This document shows, one piece after another, positions 42,150 through 50,642 of a stretch of DNA of 64,000 nt. Within the stretch, counting starts at the first letter, position 1. The number at the start of each line of letters is the position of its first letter. A model generated the notes under the pieces. The model searched no databases. It was not told the DNA's origin and worked only from the letters and a program-made list of their open reading frames with translations. This DNA is from Achromobacter marplatensis (GTDB taxonomy: Bacteria; Pseudomonadota; Gammaproteobacteria; Burkholderiales; Burkholderiaceae_B): the NCBI RefSeq assembly GCF_002209535.1, contig NZ_NJIG01000006.1:372001-436000 (forward strand), in the 5' to 3' direction. The position numbers were made by a program, and so were the translations under genes.

Positions 42150-42943
42150 ACCTCTTGCGACACGCGTTGCAGTTCATCCCGGCTGACGGCGCCCGATAGC
42201 GCATAGCCGAACTGTCCTTCCACCCAATAGAACACCCGCACCGGGCCTTCCTGCGTGAATTGGAAGGCGGTCTGTCCGCCTGCGGCTTCACGGGTCACGT
42301 AGAGCGTCAGGCGCTGGCCGTCGGCCGCGCCATACATGAACAGGGCCACGGGCCCGGCGCCGCCGGGAAGCAACCGGCCGCCAACCAGTTCATAACCCGC
42401 TTGCGACAGCGACGGCGCACGCATCGGCGCACCCATGCGCTTGGTCAGCCATGTCACCAGGCCTTTTTCGTTTTCGGCGCTGACTTCCACGGGGCGGCCC
42501 ATGTCGGGCGCATACACCGCGTGCGCGATGGCGGCGCGTTGGGCATAGCCGCCGGCGGCGCGTTCCGGGCTGGCGGTGGCCAGCACGGTCTGCAGGTGGC
42601 GTGCGTCCATCGCGCCCCGCGTGATCCAGGCCGCGCTGGCGCTGACGGCGGCGATCGCCACGCTGGCAGCCAGGGCGCGCCACGGGAAATGGCGCGCGGG
42701 CGCTTTCAGCGGCAGCCGCAACGGCAGGGGTTCGTCCAGGACCGGGTCTAACAGGGCATGCAGCGCGCGGCGTTGCGCCTGCCAGTCGTCCACGCGGGTC
42801 TGATCCTGCGGGTGGGCCGCCAGGAAGGCGTCGACTTCCGCGCGCCGGGCAGGGGGCAACTGGCCGTCCGCATAGGCATGCAGATCGGCTTCGGTGATGG
42901 GGGTGCCCGTGCCGGGGACGGGATGAAGGTGTTTGTCGTTCAT
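42128..42943 (-). CDS. Membrane anti-sigma factor
   Basis: Protein of 271 residues. The N-terminus (ITEADLHAYADGQLPPARRAEVDAFLAAHP) is the anti-sigma domain seen in many proteobacterial ECF partners, without a HxxxCxxC zinc motif. A single transmembrane helix lies about residues 90-110 (WRALAASVAIAAVSASAAW), and the remaining part is periplasmic. The sigma gene ends one base before its start, so they are co-expressed. It should hold the sigma factor until an envelope signal arrives. Confidence 0.83.
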   Translation of the reverse strand: MNDKHLHPVPGTGTPITEADLHAYADGQLPPARRAEVDAFLAAHPQDQTRVDDWQAQRRALHALLDPVLDEPLPLRLPLKAPARHFPWRALAASVAIAAVSASAAWITRGAMDARHLQTVLATASPERAAGGYAQRAAIAHAVYAPDMGRPVEVSAENEKGLVTWLTKRMGAPMRAPSLSQAGYELVGGRLLPGGAGPVALFMYGAADGQRLTLYVTREAAGGQTAFQFTQEGPVRVFYWVEGQFGYALSGAVSRDELQRVSQEVYKQLQG

Positions 42944-42944
42944 G

Positions 42945-43457
42945 TCATTTCACGCGATGCAGCCGGCTGACGGTGTCGCGCCCCTGCATCAGTGCGCCCA
43001 GTTTTTCACGGGCGCGCGACAGCCGGGACATGACCGTGCCGATGGGCACGTCCAAGACCTGGGCGGTCTCCTGATAGGACAGGTCTTCCACGCAAATCAG
43101 CAACAGCACTTCCCGCTGCTCGGCCGGCAGGGCTTGCAGGCAGCGGTCCAGGTCGCGCACCTCCAGGTGGTCGGTCTGCGTGGCGCGCACCGGGACGTCG
43201 GGCAGGTCGCCCGGAGCAGTCTGATCCGCCCGCCGGTTGCTGGCGCGCACGCCGTCGATGAAATGGTTATGCATGATGCCGAACATCCAGGCGCGGAGTT
43301 CTCCGCGCCGTTGCCATCGCGAATAGCGGCTCCATGCGCGCTCGAGCGTGTCCTGGACCAGGTCGTCGGCCCGGTGAAGGTCGCCCGTCAGCCCGCGGGC
43401 GTAACGCCGCAGGCTGGGGATGCAAGCCAGGATCAGGGCTTCGTCTTCGGCGCGCAT
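42945..43457 (-). CDS. ECF RNA polymerase sigma factor
   Basis: Sigma factor of 170 residues. Region 2 has HRADDLVQDTLERAWSRYSRW with the ELRAWMFGIMHNHFID segment, and region 4 has LSYQETAQVLDVPIGTVMSRLSRAREKL. It belongs to the broad RpoE-like group with a membrane anti-sigma partner. It sits 33 bases after the secreted-repeat gene, whose promoter has a typical ECF -35/-10 pair, suggesting self-control. Confidence 0.87.
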   Translation of the reverse strand: MRAEDEALILACIPSLRRYARGLTGDLHRADDLVQDTLERAWSRYSRWQRRGELRAWMFGIMHNHFIDGVRASNRRADQTAPGDLPDVPVRATQTDHLEVRDLDRCLQALPAEQREVLLLICVEDLSYQETAQVLDVPIGTVMSRLSRAREKLGALMQGRDTVSRLHRVK

Positions 43458-43490
43458 GGTCTCTGGGACAACGGGGCGGGGCAGGCCGGC

Positions 43491-43859
43491 TCAGGGCTTG
43501 ATGACGTGCCAGACTTCCTTGAAGTTGTCGCCGGTCTTGTCGCCCGGCTTGGCGTCCTTGGCATAAAGGTAGATGGGCTTGCCCTTATGGGCCCACTGCT
43601 TGGAGCCGTCGTCACGGGTAATGACGGTCAGGTCGCCCATGGGTTTGGCGTCGGCGGCGGCGGTGACGGGGGGCCAGATCTTGGCGCACTGGTCGTTGCA
43701 GGCGCTTTTGCCTCCGGCGTCCTTATCGAAGGTGTAGAGCGTCATGCCCGCGCTGTTGACCAGGATGCCATCCTGGGTCTTGACGGCCTGGGCGTGGGCG
43801 CCGGCCGAGAACAGGGCGGCGGAACCGAGAACCAGGGCGGCGGCGATGTGATTGCGCAT
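43491..43859 (-). CDS. Secreted-repeat protein (COG4315/PF03640 type)
   Basis: Exported protein of 122 residues with a signal peptide (MRNHIAAALVLGSAALFSAG, cleavage after AHA). The mature part has two copies of the repeat of unknown function: GMTLYTFDKDAGGKSACNDQ with CAKIWPP, and KPIYLYAKDAKPGDKTGDN ending in WHVI. The two Cys may form a disulfide or bind metal. It is first in an operon with an ECF sigma and anti-sigma gene, behind an ECF-type promoter, so it is likely a member and output of that regulon. Confidence 0.82.
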   Translation of the reverse strand: MRNHIAAALVLGSAALFSAGAHAQAVKTQDGILVNSAGMTLYTFDKDAGGKSACNDQCAKIWPPVTAAADAKPMGDLTVITRDDGSKQWAHKGKPIYLYAKDAKPGDKTGDNFKEVWHVIKP

Positions 43860-43900
43860 GTTGTGCCTCGTAGATAGGAAAGTGGGGGACTGCCCTCTAC

Positions 43901-43927
43901 AGACGCCGGCCGGCGCGGTGTTATTCC
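43901..43927 (-). promoter_or_regulatory. ECF-type promoter of the secreted-repeat / sigma / anti-sigma operon
   Basis: On the minus strand GGAATAA (-35) is followed after 15 bases by CGTCT (-10), the classic ECF promoter layout, about 41 bases before the start at 43859. Confidence 0.65.
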
Positions 43928-43953
43928 GCCCTGGCCAAAAGAATTTGCAAAGG

Positions 43954-44418
43954 TCAGCCGGCCGGCCGGACAGCGCCGGGTTCGTAACGCATTTCAAATT
44001 CCAGCGGGGTCTCCTCGACGGGGGTGAAGCCCAGCGACTCGTAAAGGCGTTGGGCGGGGTTGCCTTTCAACACGCTCAGGGTGACGGGCGCGCCTTCCGC
44101 GTCCGCCTGGTCCAGCACGCCTTCCAGCAGACGGCGGCCCAAGCCTTGGCCTTGAAATGCCGGGTCGATCTGGATCTGCACGATGCGCCAGCCCGCCGGA
44201 TCGCGGTAGTGCTTGAACAAGCCGGCGGGCCGGCCGTCCAGCCAGACGATCTGGGCGTCGTCGAAGTGGTAACGGATGCGGGCCAGATGGTGCTCATCAT
44301 CCAGCGGCGCGCCGGCGCGGTGCAAGTGTTCCTGCATGGTGGCTTTGCGCAGCGCCAGCAGAAAAGGCAGATCGTCGTCGGAGGCGGGTTGCAACGCCAG
44401 GGAGTGGGTCAAGGTCAT
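43954..44418 (-). CDS. GNAT-family N-acetyltransferase
   Basis: Protein of 154 residues. The acetyl-CoA loop is QIDPAFQGQGLGRRLLEGVL, followed by LSVLKGNPAQRLYESLGF, both standard for the Gcn5-related fold. The substrate is unknown. Its ATG overlaps the stop of the upstream LysR gene by three bases (ATGA arrangement), so the two are translated together, an uncommon coupling for a LysR gene. Confidence 0.85.
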   Translation of the reverse strand: MTLTHSLALQPASDDDLPFLLALRKATMQEHLHRAGAPLDDEHHLARIRYHFDDAQIVWLDGRPAGLFKHYRDPAGWRIVQIQIDPAFQGQGLGRRLLEGVLDQADAEGAPVTLSVLKGNPAQRLYESLGFTPVEETPLEFEMRYEPGAVRPAG

Positions 44419-45350
44419 GGGACTAGGGGGGCGGGGGAGGGTTTGCGTTTGGCCGACTTGCCGGCTTGATGTATCAGGTTATAGAGCTGTTGGGCGGCGG
44501 GCGCCAGGGGGCGGCCGCGGCGGGCGATCAGCCCGAGCGTGCGCGTGACGCGCGGATGTTCCAGCTTGACGCTGGTCAGCGTGGCGTGGCCCGCTTGCGG
44601 CATGGCCAGTTGCGGTACGGCGGCCACGCCCAGACCGGCTTCCACCAGCCCCAGCAGCGTCATGATGTGGCTGACCTCGAATGCGCTGACCGTGCGTTTG
44701 CCGCTTTTGGCCAGTGCATCGTCGATCAGCAGGCGGTTTCCGCTTTCCTTGGCGACCGTCATGAAGCGTTCCTGCGAGAGCGCCTCCCACGACACGCTGC
44801 GACGGCTGGCCAGCGGATGGTCGCGGCGCACCGCCAGCACAAAGTCTTCGCGCAGCACCGCCTTGAAATCGACGTCCGGCTCCTGAGTGCCGAAAAAACT
44901 GATGCCAAAGTCGGCGCGGCCGGTCACCACGCTGTTCAGTACGGTATTGGCGGTTTCGTCGATGATGCGCACGCGGATGCGGGGAAAGCGTTCGGTGTAG
45001 GCGCGGATCACGGACGGCAGAAAGTAATAGGCAACGGACGGCACGCAGGCCACGGTCACCAGCCCGCCACGCTGCGCCGCCAGGTCGCCGATGCTGAGCA
45101 CGGCGCTTTCCAATTCGTCGATGGCAGTACGGGCGCGTTCGAGGAAGACGCGTCCGACTTGCGTCAACGCCACGCGCCGCGTGGTGCGTTCCAAAAGACG
45201 CGCGCCCAGGATGCTCTCCAGCTTGTCGATACGGCGGCTGAGCGCAGGTTGCGACAGGTGCAGGTCGTCGGCGGCGGCGCGAAAGCTGGCGCGTTCCGCC
45301 ACGGCCACGAAGGCCTGCAATTCCTGCAAATCAAAATTGATGCGTGCCAT
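44415..45350 (-). CDS. LysR-family transcriptional regulator
   Basis: Regulator of 311 residues. The winged helix has ASFRAAADDLHLSQPALSRRI and the effector domain ADFGISFFGTQEPDVDF, which resembles CynR/GltC-type members. It is divergent from a GalD-like tautomerase gene, with 52 bp between starts, so it probably controls that gene and the following Bug gene. The effector is likely an aromatic or dicarboxylate intermediate, by inference. Confidence 0.87.
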   Translation of the reverse strand: MARINFDLQELQAFVAVAERASFRAAADDLHLSQPALSRRIDKLESILGARLLERTTRRVALTQVGRVFLERARTAIDELESAVLSIGDLAAQRGGLVTVACVPSVAYYFLPSVIRAYTERFPRIRVRIIDETANTVLNSVVTGRADFGISFFGTQEPDVDFKAVLREDFVLAVRRDHPLASRRSVSWEALSQERFMTVAKESGNRLLIDDALAKSGKRTVSAFEVSHIMTLLGLVEAGLGVAAVPQLAMPQAGHATLTSVKLEHPRVTRTLGLIARRGRPLAPAAQQLYNLIHQAGKSAKRKPSPAPLVP

Positions 45351-45402
45351 GCATTAATCCATCCGTAAGTTGCAATTCAAATAATAGCCGCACCGTCGCA
45401 GA

Positions 45403-46536
45403 ATGGCGTCCATGGAAACCGTAATCCCTTGCGTACTGATGCGCGGCGGCACGTCGCGCGGCCCCTTTTTCTTGGGCGACTGGCTGCCGGCAGACCCCGT
45501 CCAGCGCGACCAGCTGCTGCTGAACGCCATGGGCTCGCCCCATGCCTTGCAGGTCGACGGCATCGGCGGCGGCAACACGCTGACCAGCAAAGTCGCGATC
45601 GTGTCGCGTTCGACGCGTCCCGATTGCGATATCGACTATCTGTTTGCGCAGGTGTCGGTAGACCGCGCCACCGTCGATACGCGGCCCAACTGCGGCAACA
45701 TGCTGTCGGGCGCCGCGCCCTTTGCGATCGAAGAAGGGCTCATCGCGGCGTGTCACGGCGAGACCCCGGTTCGGGTGCACAACGTCAACACGGGCGCGGT
45801 CATCGAAGCGGTGGTGCAAACCCCGGGTGGCCGCCTGACCTACGAAGGTGACGCGCGTATCGACGGCGTGGCCGGCGCCGCGGCGCCCGTACGCTTGAAT
45901 TTCCTGGATGCCTGGGGCGCGGTCACCGGCAAGCTGTTTCCCAGCGGATTGCGCCGCGAGACGGTAGACGGCGTTGTGGTCACGCTGATCGACGCCGCCA
46001 TGCCCATGGTGTTGATGCGCGCCCAGGATTTCGGCCTGCGCGGCGATGAAACGCCCGCGCAACTGGATGCCGATGCCGCGCTGCTGCAACGCGTGGAGCG
46101 AATTCGCCTGGAGGCGGGCCGCCGGATGGGCCTGGGTGATGTTTCCCAAAGCGTCATCCCCAAACCCGTGTTGCTGGCGCCGTCGGATGCCTCCGGCGGG
46201 CTGGCGTTGCGTTCTCGGTATTTCACGCCGCATGCGTGCCATCGGTCGCATGCGGCGACGGGGGCCGTGGGGGTGGCAAGCGCGTTCCTCATGTCCGGTA
46301 CGGTGGCGCATGATTGCGGCGGCCCGGCCATGCAGACGGGCTATCGCAGCGTGCGTATCGAACATCCGTCAGGCGTCATGGATATCGATGTAGAGCTGGA
46401 CCCCGCAAGCGGCGTCGTGCGCGCGGCCGGCCTGGTGCGCACGGCCCGCAAGATTATGAAAGGCCTGTTGTACGTCCCGGGCCACTATGTTCTGGCTGGC
46501 GCGCAAGGCAGCCAGGAGGCGCGCGCCGCCGCCTAG
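45403..46536 (+). CDS. PrpF-family isomerase, 4-oxalomesaconate tautomerase (GalD) type
   Basis: Protein of 377 residues. PrpF/GalD hallmarks are CVLMRGGTSRGPFFL at the start, DGIGGGNTLTSKVAIV, NCGNMLSGAAPFAIEEGL and HNVNTGAVI. GalD-type enzymes interconvert tautomers in gallate breakdown; PrpF-type ones isomerise methylaconitate, so the precise substrate is uncertain. ATG 45403 or ATG 45412 (METVIPCVL) could be used. LysR lies divergent and a Bug protein follows after 96 bp, indicating a catabolic unit. Confidence 0.82.
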   Translation: MASMETVIPCVLMRGGTSRGPFFLGDWLPADPVQRDQLLLNAMGSPHALQVDGIGGGNTLTSKVAIVSRSTRPDCDIDYLFAQVSVDRATVDTRPNCGNMLSGAAPFAIEEGLIAACHGETPVRVHNVNTGAVIEAVVQTPGGRLTYEGDARIDGVAGAAAPVRLNFLDAWGAVTGKLFPSGLRRETVDGVVVTLIDAAMPMVLMRAQDFGLRGDETPAQLDADAALLQRVERIRLEAGRRMGLGDVSQSVIPKPVLLAPSDASGGLALRSRYFTPHACHRSHAATGAVGVASAFLMSGTVAHDCGGPAMQTGYRSVRIEHPSGVMDIDVELDPASGVVRAAGLVRTARKIMKGLLYVPGHYVLAGAQGSQEARAAA

Positions 46537-46632
46537 TTGCGGGGGACGACGCAAGCGATACGTCTTGACCTTTGAAGCGGCCCGCAAAGAGGCCCCTTAC
46601 ACAAAAGCCGATGTTCCCTCTGGAGACAAATC

Positions 46633-47601
46633 ATGAAATACCCTTCCCTGAAGACCGCCTGCGCCGCGGCGCTGCTGCTGGCGCTGAGCGCAACGGCGCA
46701 TGCCGCTTATCCCGAACGCCCGATCACGTTGGTCGTGCCTACCGCCGCCGGCGGCGGCAATGATGTGTTGGCGCGCGTGGTGGGCCAGAAGGTGGGTGAG
46801 CTGCTGGGCCAGACCGTCATCGTCGTGAACAAGCCTGGGGCTCAGGGGGCAATCGCCTCCGACTACGTGGCGCGCCAGCCCGCCGACGGCTACACCTTGA
46901 TACTCGGCTATATCGGCACGCACGGGATCAACCCGGCCCTGCAGAAGCTGAATTACGACCCGGTCAAGGACTTCACCCCCATCGGCATGGTGGCGGACTC
47001 CCCCACCATCATGGTCGTGACCAGCCGCCTGCCGGTGCACGACGTGGCGGGTCTGGTGAAGTACGGCCATGACCATCCCGAGGCGCTCAGCTTCGCGTCC
47101 GCCGGGCCTGGCACCGCGCCGGCGATCGCGGGTGAACTCTTCAACATGGCAACCGGCACGCAGATGCTGGACGTGCCGTACAAAGGCTCGGCGCCTGCCT
47201 TGACCGATACGCTTTCCGGCACCACGCAGGTAATGTTTCCCAGTTTGTTCAGCGTGTACCCGCACCTGAAGTCCGGCATGATCCAGGCGCTAGCGGTGGC
47301 GGGTTCCCGCCGCACGGCGGCGCTGCCTGACTTGCCCACGCTGGCTGAAGCCGGCGTGCCGGGGGTGGATGTGCCGCAGTGGTACGCGATCTTCGCGCCG
47401 GCCAAGGCGGATGCAGCGGTGGTCGTCACGTTGAACACCGCCTTGAATCAGGCCTTGGCGGATCCTGCAGTCGTGAAGAAGATCGGCGAACAAGGCGCCG
47501 AGGTGCGCCGCAGCACGCCCGCAGAATTGGGCGCCTTCGTCGAAAGCGAAGCCGTACGCTGGAAGCAATTGGCGGCCAGCCGGCAGTTGGCGGCCCGGTA
47601 G
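46633..47601 (+). CDS. Bug-family solute-binding protein
   Basis: Periplasmic protein of 322 residues with a signal peptide (MKYPSLKTACAAALLLALSA, cleavage near AHAAYPERP). ITLVVPTAAGGGNDVLARVVG and TVIVVNKPGAQGAIASDYV are Bug signatures. It follows a GalD-like gene and has no TctAB partners nearby. It probably binds a carboxylate related to the tautomerase pathway. Confidence 0.88.
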   Translation: MKYPSLKTACAAALLLALSATAHAAYPERPITLVVPTAAGGGNDVLARVVGQKVGELLGQTVIVVNKPGAQGAIASDYVARQPADGYTLILGYIGTHGINPALQKLNYDPVKDFTPIGMVADSPTIMVVTSRLPVHDVAGLVKYGHDHPEALSFASAGPGTAPAIAGELFNMATGTQMLDVPYKGSAPALTDTLSGTTQVMFPSLFSVYPHLKSGMIQALAVAGSRRTAALPDLPTLAEAGVPGVDVPQWYAIFAPAKADAAVVVTLNTALNQALADPAVVKKIGEQGAEVRRSTPAELGAFVESEAVRWKQLAASRQLAAR

Positions 47602-47650
47602 CCAGGCGTCGTCGTTGATGCGGTGGGCAGGGCGGCCAATGCCTTGCGCA

Positions 47651-49030
47651 TCATGCGCTGGGCAGGAGGGCGAGTCCCTCCGCATCAAAATTCTTCAAAT
47701 TCGGGAACACCAGCCGCAATTCCTCGCGGCCGGCGCCGAACCAGCGCCCGAGCGATGCGCCCAGCTGATCCACCGCCAGCGTCGGCAGCAGGCGGCCGTT
47801 GTCCACGAATCCGGGGCCGTCCAGGGCGATCTCGGGGTGCGTGCCGTAAGTGCGGCCACCATTGACCGCGCCGCCCAGCACCAGATGGTGCGAACCCCAG
47901 CCGTGGTCTGACCCATTGCCGTTGGACCCCAGCGTGCGGCCGAACTCGGACGCTGTGAAGGTGGTGACCTGATCCACCACGCCCAGTGTCGTCAACGCCT
48001 GTTGGAATACCGCCAAGGATTGCCCCAATTCCCGCAGCAAGGCCGGGTGCGTGTCATTCAACCCGGTGTGGTTGTCATAGCCGTTCTGCGATACGAAGAA
48101 CACCTGTCGCCGTGCACCCAAGGCTTGGCGCGCGCCGATGATGCGCGCCACGATCTTTAACTGCTGCGCTAGCGGCGATCCGAAATCGCCTGGCACCGCC
48201 ACATCGGCCAGCGCCGCGCGCAAGCGGGTGTCGGCATCAATGGATTGCGCGGCGATGCGGGAGAGCTCGCGTTCCATCAGGTGCTCGCGCGGCTGCGTGA
48301 TCAGTTGTCGAAGCAGCGCCGTGCAGGCGCTGGAGCCGTACATGTCACGGTGCAGCAGTTCGATCGGCGTAGATCCGTTGATGCCCACGCGGTATCCGGC
48401 GACCTTGTGCCCGGCCAGCAGCACCGTGCTGCCGCCTGCCGTGATGCCGGTAAAGGTGCGCTGCGCGTTCGCGCTGGCGAACAAGTCCGTGAGCCGGCCG
48501 CCCCAGCCGGATGATGCGCCTTCGGGCGCCAGCGCCTGCCAATACGATTGCTGGTCGTTATGCGAAAACAGCTTGGGCGGCAATGGCACGCGGGCGCTGA
48601 TGTACTCCGCCTTGGATGTGGGGACCACCAGTGGCCCCACATTCAACAGCACTGCCATCTGGCCGTTTTCGTACAGCGGCGCAAGTGGGGCCAGCGCGGG
48701 CGCCAGCGCAAACTGCGCACCGCCCGGCGCGGCCGCCTTGCCGCGCAGCGCGGTGGCGCGCAGCGTGTCGCGCCGCAAGGCAATGTCAGTGCGCGCGGCG
48801 GCGTAGGCGCGGTACGCGGCATCGTCAAAGGGTACCAGCGTATTGAAGGGGTCGTTGCCGCCGTACAGGAATACGCATACCAGCGCCTTGTAAGCGGGCG
48901 GGGCGGACTGCGCGGCGGCTGCGCCCAGCGCGGCAAGGTTCAGCGCCAGGGGCGCGGCCGCGCCCGTCGCGCCCAAGGCGCAGGCGCGCAACAGAAAGGC
49001 GCGGCGGTCGGCATCGTGGGGCTGCGTCAT
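47651..49030 (-). CDS. DUF1501 family exported protein
   Basis: Protein of 459 residues with a twin-arginine-type N-terminus (DRRAFLLRACALGATGAAAP) and the family segments VCVFLYGGNDPFNTLVP, SEFGRTLGSNGNGSDHGWGS and LGGAVNGGRTYG. The last of these has the sulfatase/alkaline-phosphatase-like metal-site pattern seen in DUF1501. Biochemical function is unknown. The start overlaps the DUF1800 stop (ATGA), so the two proteins are coupled, as in many bacteria. Confidence 0.88.
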   Translation of the reverse strand: MTQPHDADRRAFLLRACALGATGAAAPLALNLAALGAAAAQSAPPAYKALVCVFLYGGNDPFNTLVPFDDAAYRAYAAARTDIALRRDTLRATALRGKAAAPGGAQFALAPALAPLAPLYENGQMAVLLNVGPLVVPTSKAEYISARVPLPPKLFSHNDQQSYWQALAPEGASSGWGGRLTDLFASANAQRTFTGITAGGSTVLLAGHKVAGYRVGINGSTPIELLHRDMYGSSACTALLRQLITQPREHLMERELSRIAAQSIDADTRLRAALADVAVPGDFGSPLAQQLKIVARIIGARQALGARRQVFFVSQNGYDNHTGLNDTHPALLRELGQSLAVFQQALTTLGVVDQVTTFTASEFGRTLGSNGNGSDHGWGSHHLVLGGAVNGGRTYGTHPEIALDGPGFVDNGRLLPTLAVDQLGASLGRWFGAGREELRLVFPNLKNFDAEGLALLPSA

Positions 49031-50541
49031 TTCTGCACCAGGTATTCAGGGGTGGACGCCACCAGCAATATCGCGGCGCGCACGCGGTCGCGCGGCCGGC
49101 TGGCGGGCAGGCTGCCGACGGCGTCGGCAATGGCCCGTGCCGTCTGCGCGCTGAACGCATCGCCCGCCAACAGCAGCACGACGCGCGCCACCAGCGCCTG
49201 CGGGTCATTGGCCAGCGCGACTTCCGGCGCATAGGACGTCTGCAAGTCTTCCCACCCCCGGTCGGCGTAGATGGCCAAAAAATTCAGATAACCGGCAATG
49301 CTGGTCTCGTCCGTGATCTGCATTTCGGGCGCCACCAGATGCCGTCTGGCCAGTTCCGTGACGGGCGGCGTATAGCGGGGGCGGAAGAAATTGAACACCG
49401 TGGCCGACCGCATCGGGCTTTGCGCCAGCCGTATCGTGTTGTCCGTCGTGTCGGGCATGGCCCAGGCGCCGTTGGTGGAGGTCGCCCCGAAGGCGCGCGC
49501 CCAGCTTGAGAAGCGCAGGATGGGTTCGCGCACCTTGCCCCAGGCGGGGTCGTTCAGGTCAGGGTTGCGCGCTTCCGGGTCCAGCAGGATCGCGCGCACC
49601 ACCGACTTGAGGTTGCCGCGCACGCCCTTGCCGTCGTCATTGAACGCGGCCGACACACGCGCCACATACGCGGGGCTGGGATTGCTGGTCACCAGCCGCT
49701 GGATCAGTTGCATGCCGATGAATGGGCCCACGTTCGGATGCGCGCAGATGACGTCCATGGCGCGCTTGAGCGACAGGTGCCCATCCGTACCCGGTGGGAT
49801 CACTGCGCCCAGAAAGCGCTTTTCCGTCATCGAGTGCAGCGCGTTGTTCAAGGCCATCGGCCGCCGGTGGAATTCCACATCCGTCTCCGGCCCGTTGATG
49901 TCCCATCCCGTGAACACCTTGGCCAGCCCCTGGACATCGGCATTCGTGTACGTTTCGACCGGGGCGCCGTCCACCTTCCTGACCGTGCCGTCCGGGGCCA
50001 GTTCCAGCAGACCGATGCTGAACAGCTGCATGACCTCGCGCGCGTAGTTCTCGTCCGGGTGGCGCCCGGTCTTGGGATCTTCCTTGCGGTTGCCGCGATA
50101 GGTCAGCATGCAACCCATCGACAGGTTCTTGGTAACGGCGGTCAGCAAGTCCTGGTAATTGCCCAATGCGTGCTCGGCCAGCAGGTCCATGAAACCCGCC
50201 GCGCCGAACAGCGGCCACGACGCCGTGATGGATTGCACCCCAACGACGAAGATCTCGGACAGCGCGAACGCCACGCGCGTGCGCACCTGGTCTTGCGCGC
50301 TGATGAACTTGCGCCACAGCGTGGATTCCAGTGGGGCGTTGATACCGTTGCCCTTGAAAGCCTCGGTGTTCTTCCTCTGTTGCAGCAGCCAGTCGAAATG
50401 GGTCTGCGAAGGCGGCATCGCCAACTGCGCGTCCAGCCACGCGGCATACCCGTCGCGCACCACGGCGTCGATCTGGGACGGCGTGGGCCCGAAGGTGGCT
50501 TGCGCCAGAAAGCGCGACGCCTGGCCTGGGGTGACGGTCAT
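49027..50541 (-). CDS. DUF1800 family protein
   Basis: Protein of 504 residues, mostly helical. It opens with SRFLAQATFGPTPSQIDAVV and includes NYAREVMQLFSIGLLELAPDG and KVFTGWDINGP, all conserved in DUF1800. Its function is unknown; it is nearly always beside a DUF1501 gene. No signal peptide is obvious. The Shine-Dalgarno GAGAGG at 50548-50553 lies within a long inverted repeat, which suggests translation is controlled. The SDR gene upstream on the same strand may share the transcript. Confidence 0.88.
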   Translation of the reverse strand: MTVTPGQASRFLAQATFGPTPSQIDAVVRDGYAAWLDAQLAMPPSQTHFDWLLQQRKNTEAFKGNGINAPLESTLWRKFISAQDQVRTRVAFALSEIFVVGVQSITASWPLFGAAGFMDLLAEHALGNYQDLLTAVTKNLSMGCMLTYRGNRKEDPKTGRHPDENYAREVMQLFSIGLLELAPDGTVRKVDGAPVETYTNADVQGLAKVFTGWDINGPETDVEFHRRPMALNNALHSMTEKRFLGAVIPPGTDGHLSLKRAMDVICAHPNVGPFIGMQLIQRLVTSNPSPAYVARVSAAFNDDGKGVRGNLKSVVRAILLDPEARNPDLNDPAWGKVREPILRFSSWARAFGATSTNGAWAMPDTTDNTIRLAQSPMRSATVFNFFRPRYTPPVTELARRHLVAPEMQITDETSIAGYLNFLAIYADRGWEDLQTSYAPEVALANDPQALVARVVLLLAGDAFSAQTARAIADAVGSLPASRPRDRVRAAILLVASTPEYLVQK

Positions 50542-50544
50542 CGC

Positions 50545-50624
50545 AAGCCTCTCGTCGAATGCGAAAACCTACGGTACTAAAAGCGCCGGGCGGCGTTCAA
50601 TACCGTCATTCGGACGAGAGGCTT
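50545..50624 (-). promoter_or_regulatory. Long inverted repeat covering the DUF1800 ribosome-binding site
   Basis: On the transcript AAGCCTCTCGTCCGAATG pairs with CATTCGACGAGAGGCTT except for one bulged base. Inside it ACGGTA/TACCGT form a second stem and a small CGCCG/CGGCG hairpin followed by TTTT a third. The second arm contains the DUF1800 Shine-Dalgarno, six bases before the ATG. Confidence 0.7.
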
Positions 50625-50642
50625 AATCCAAAAGCATGAGAC

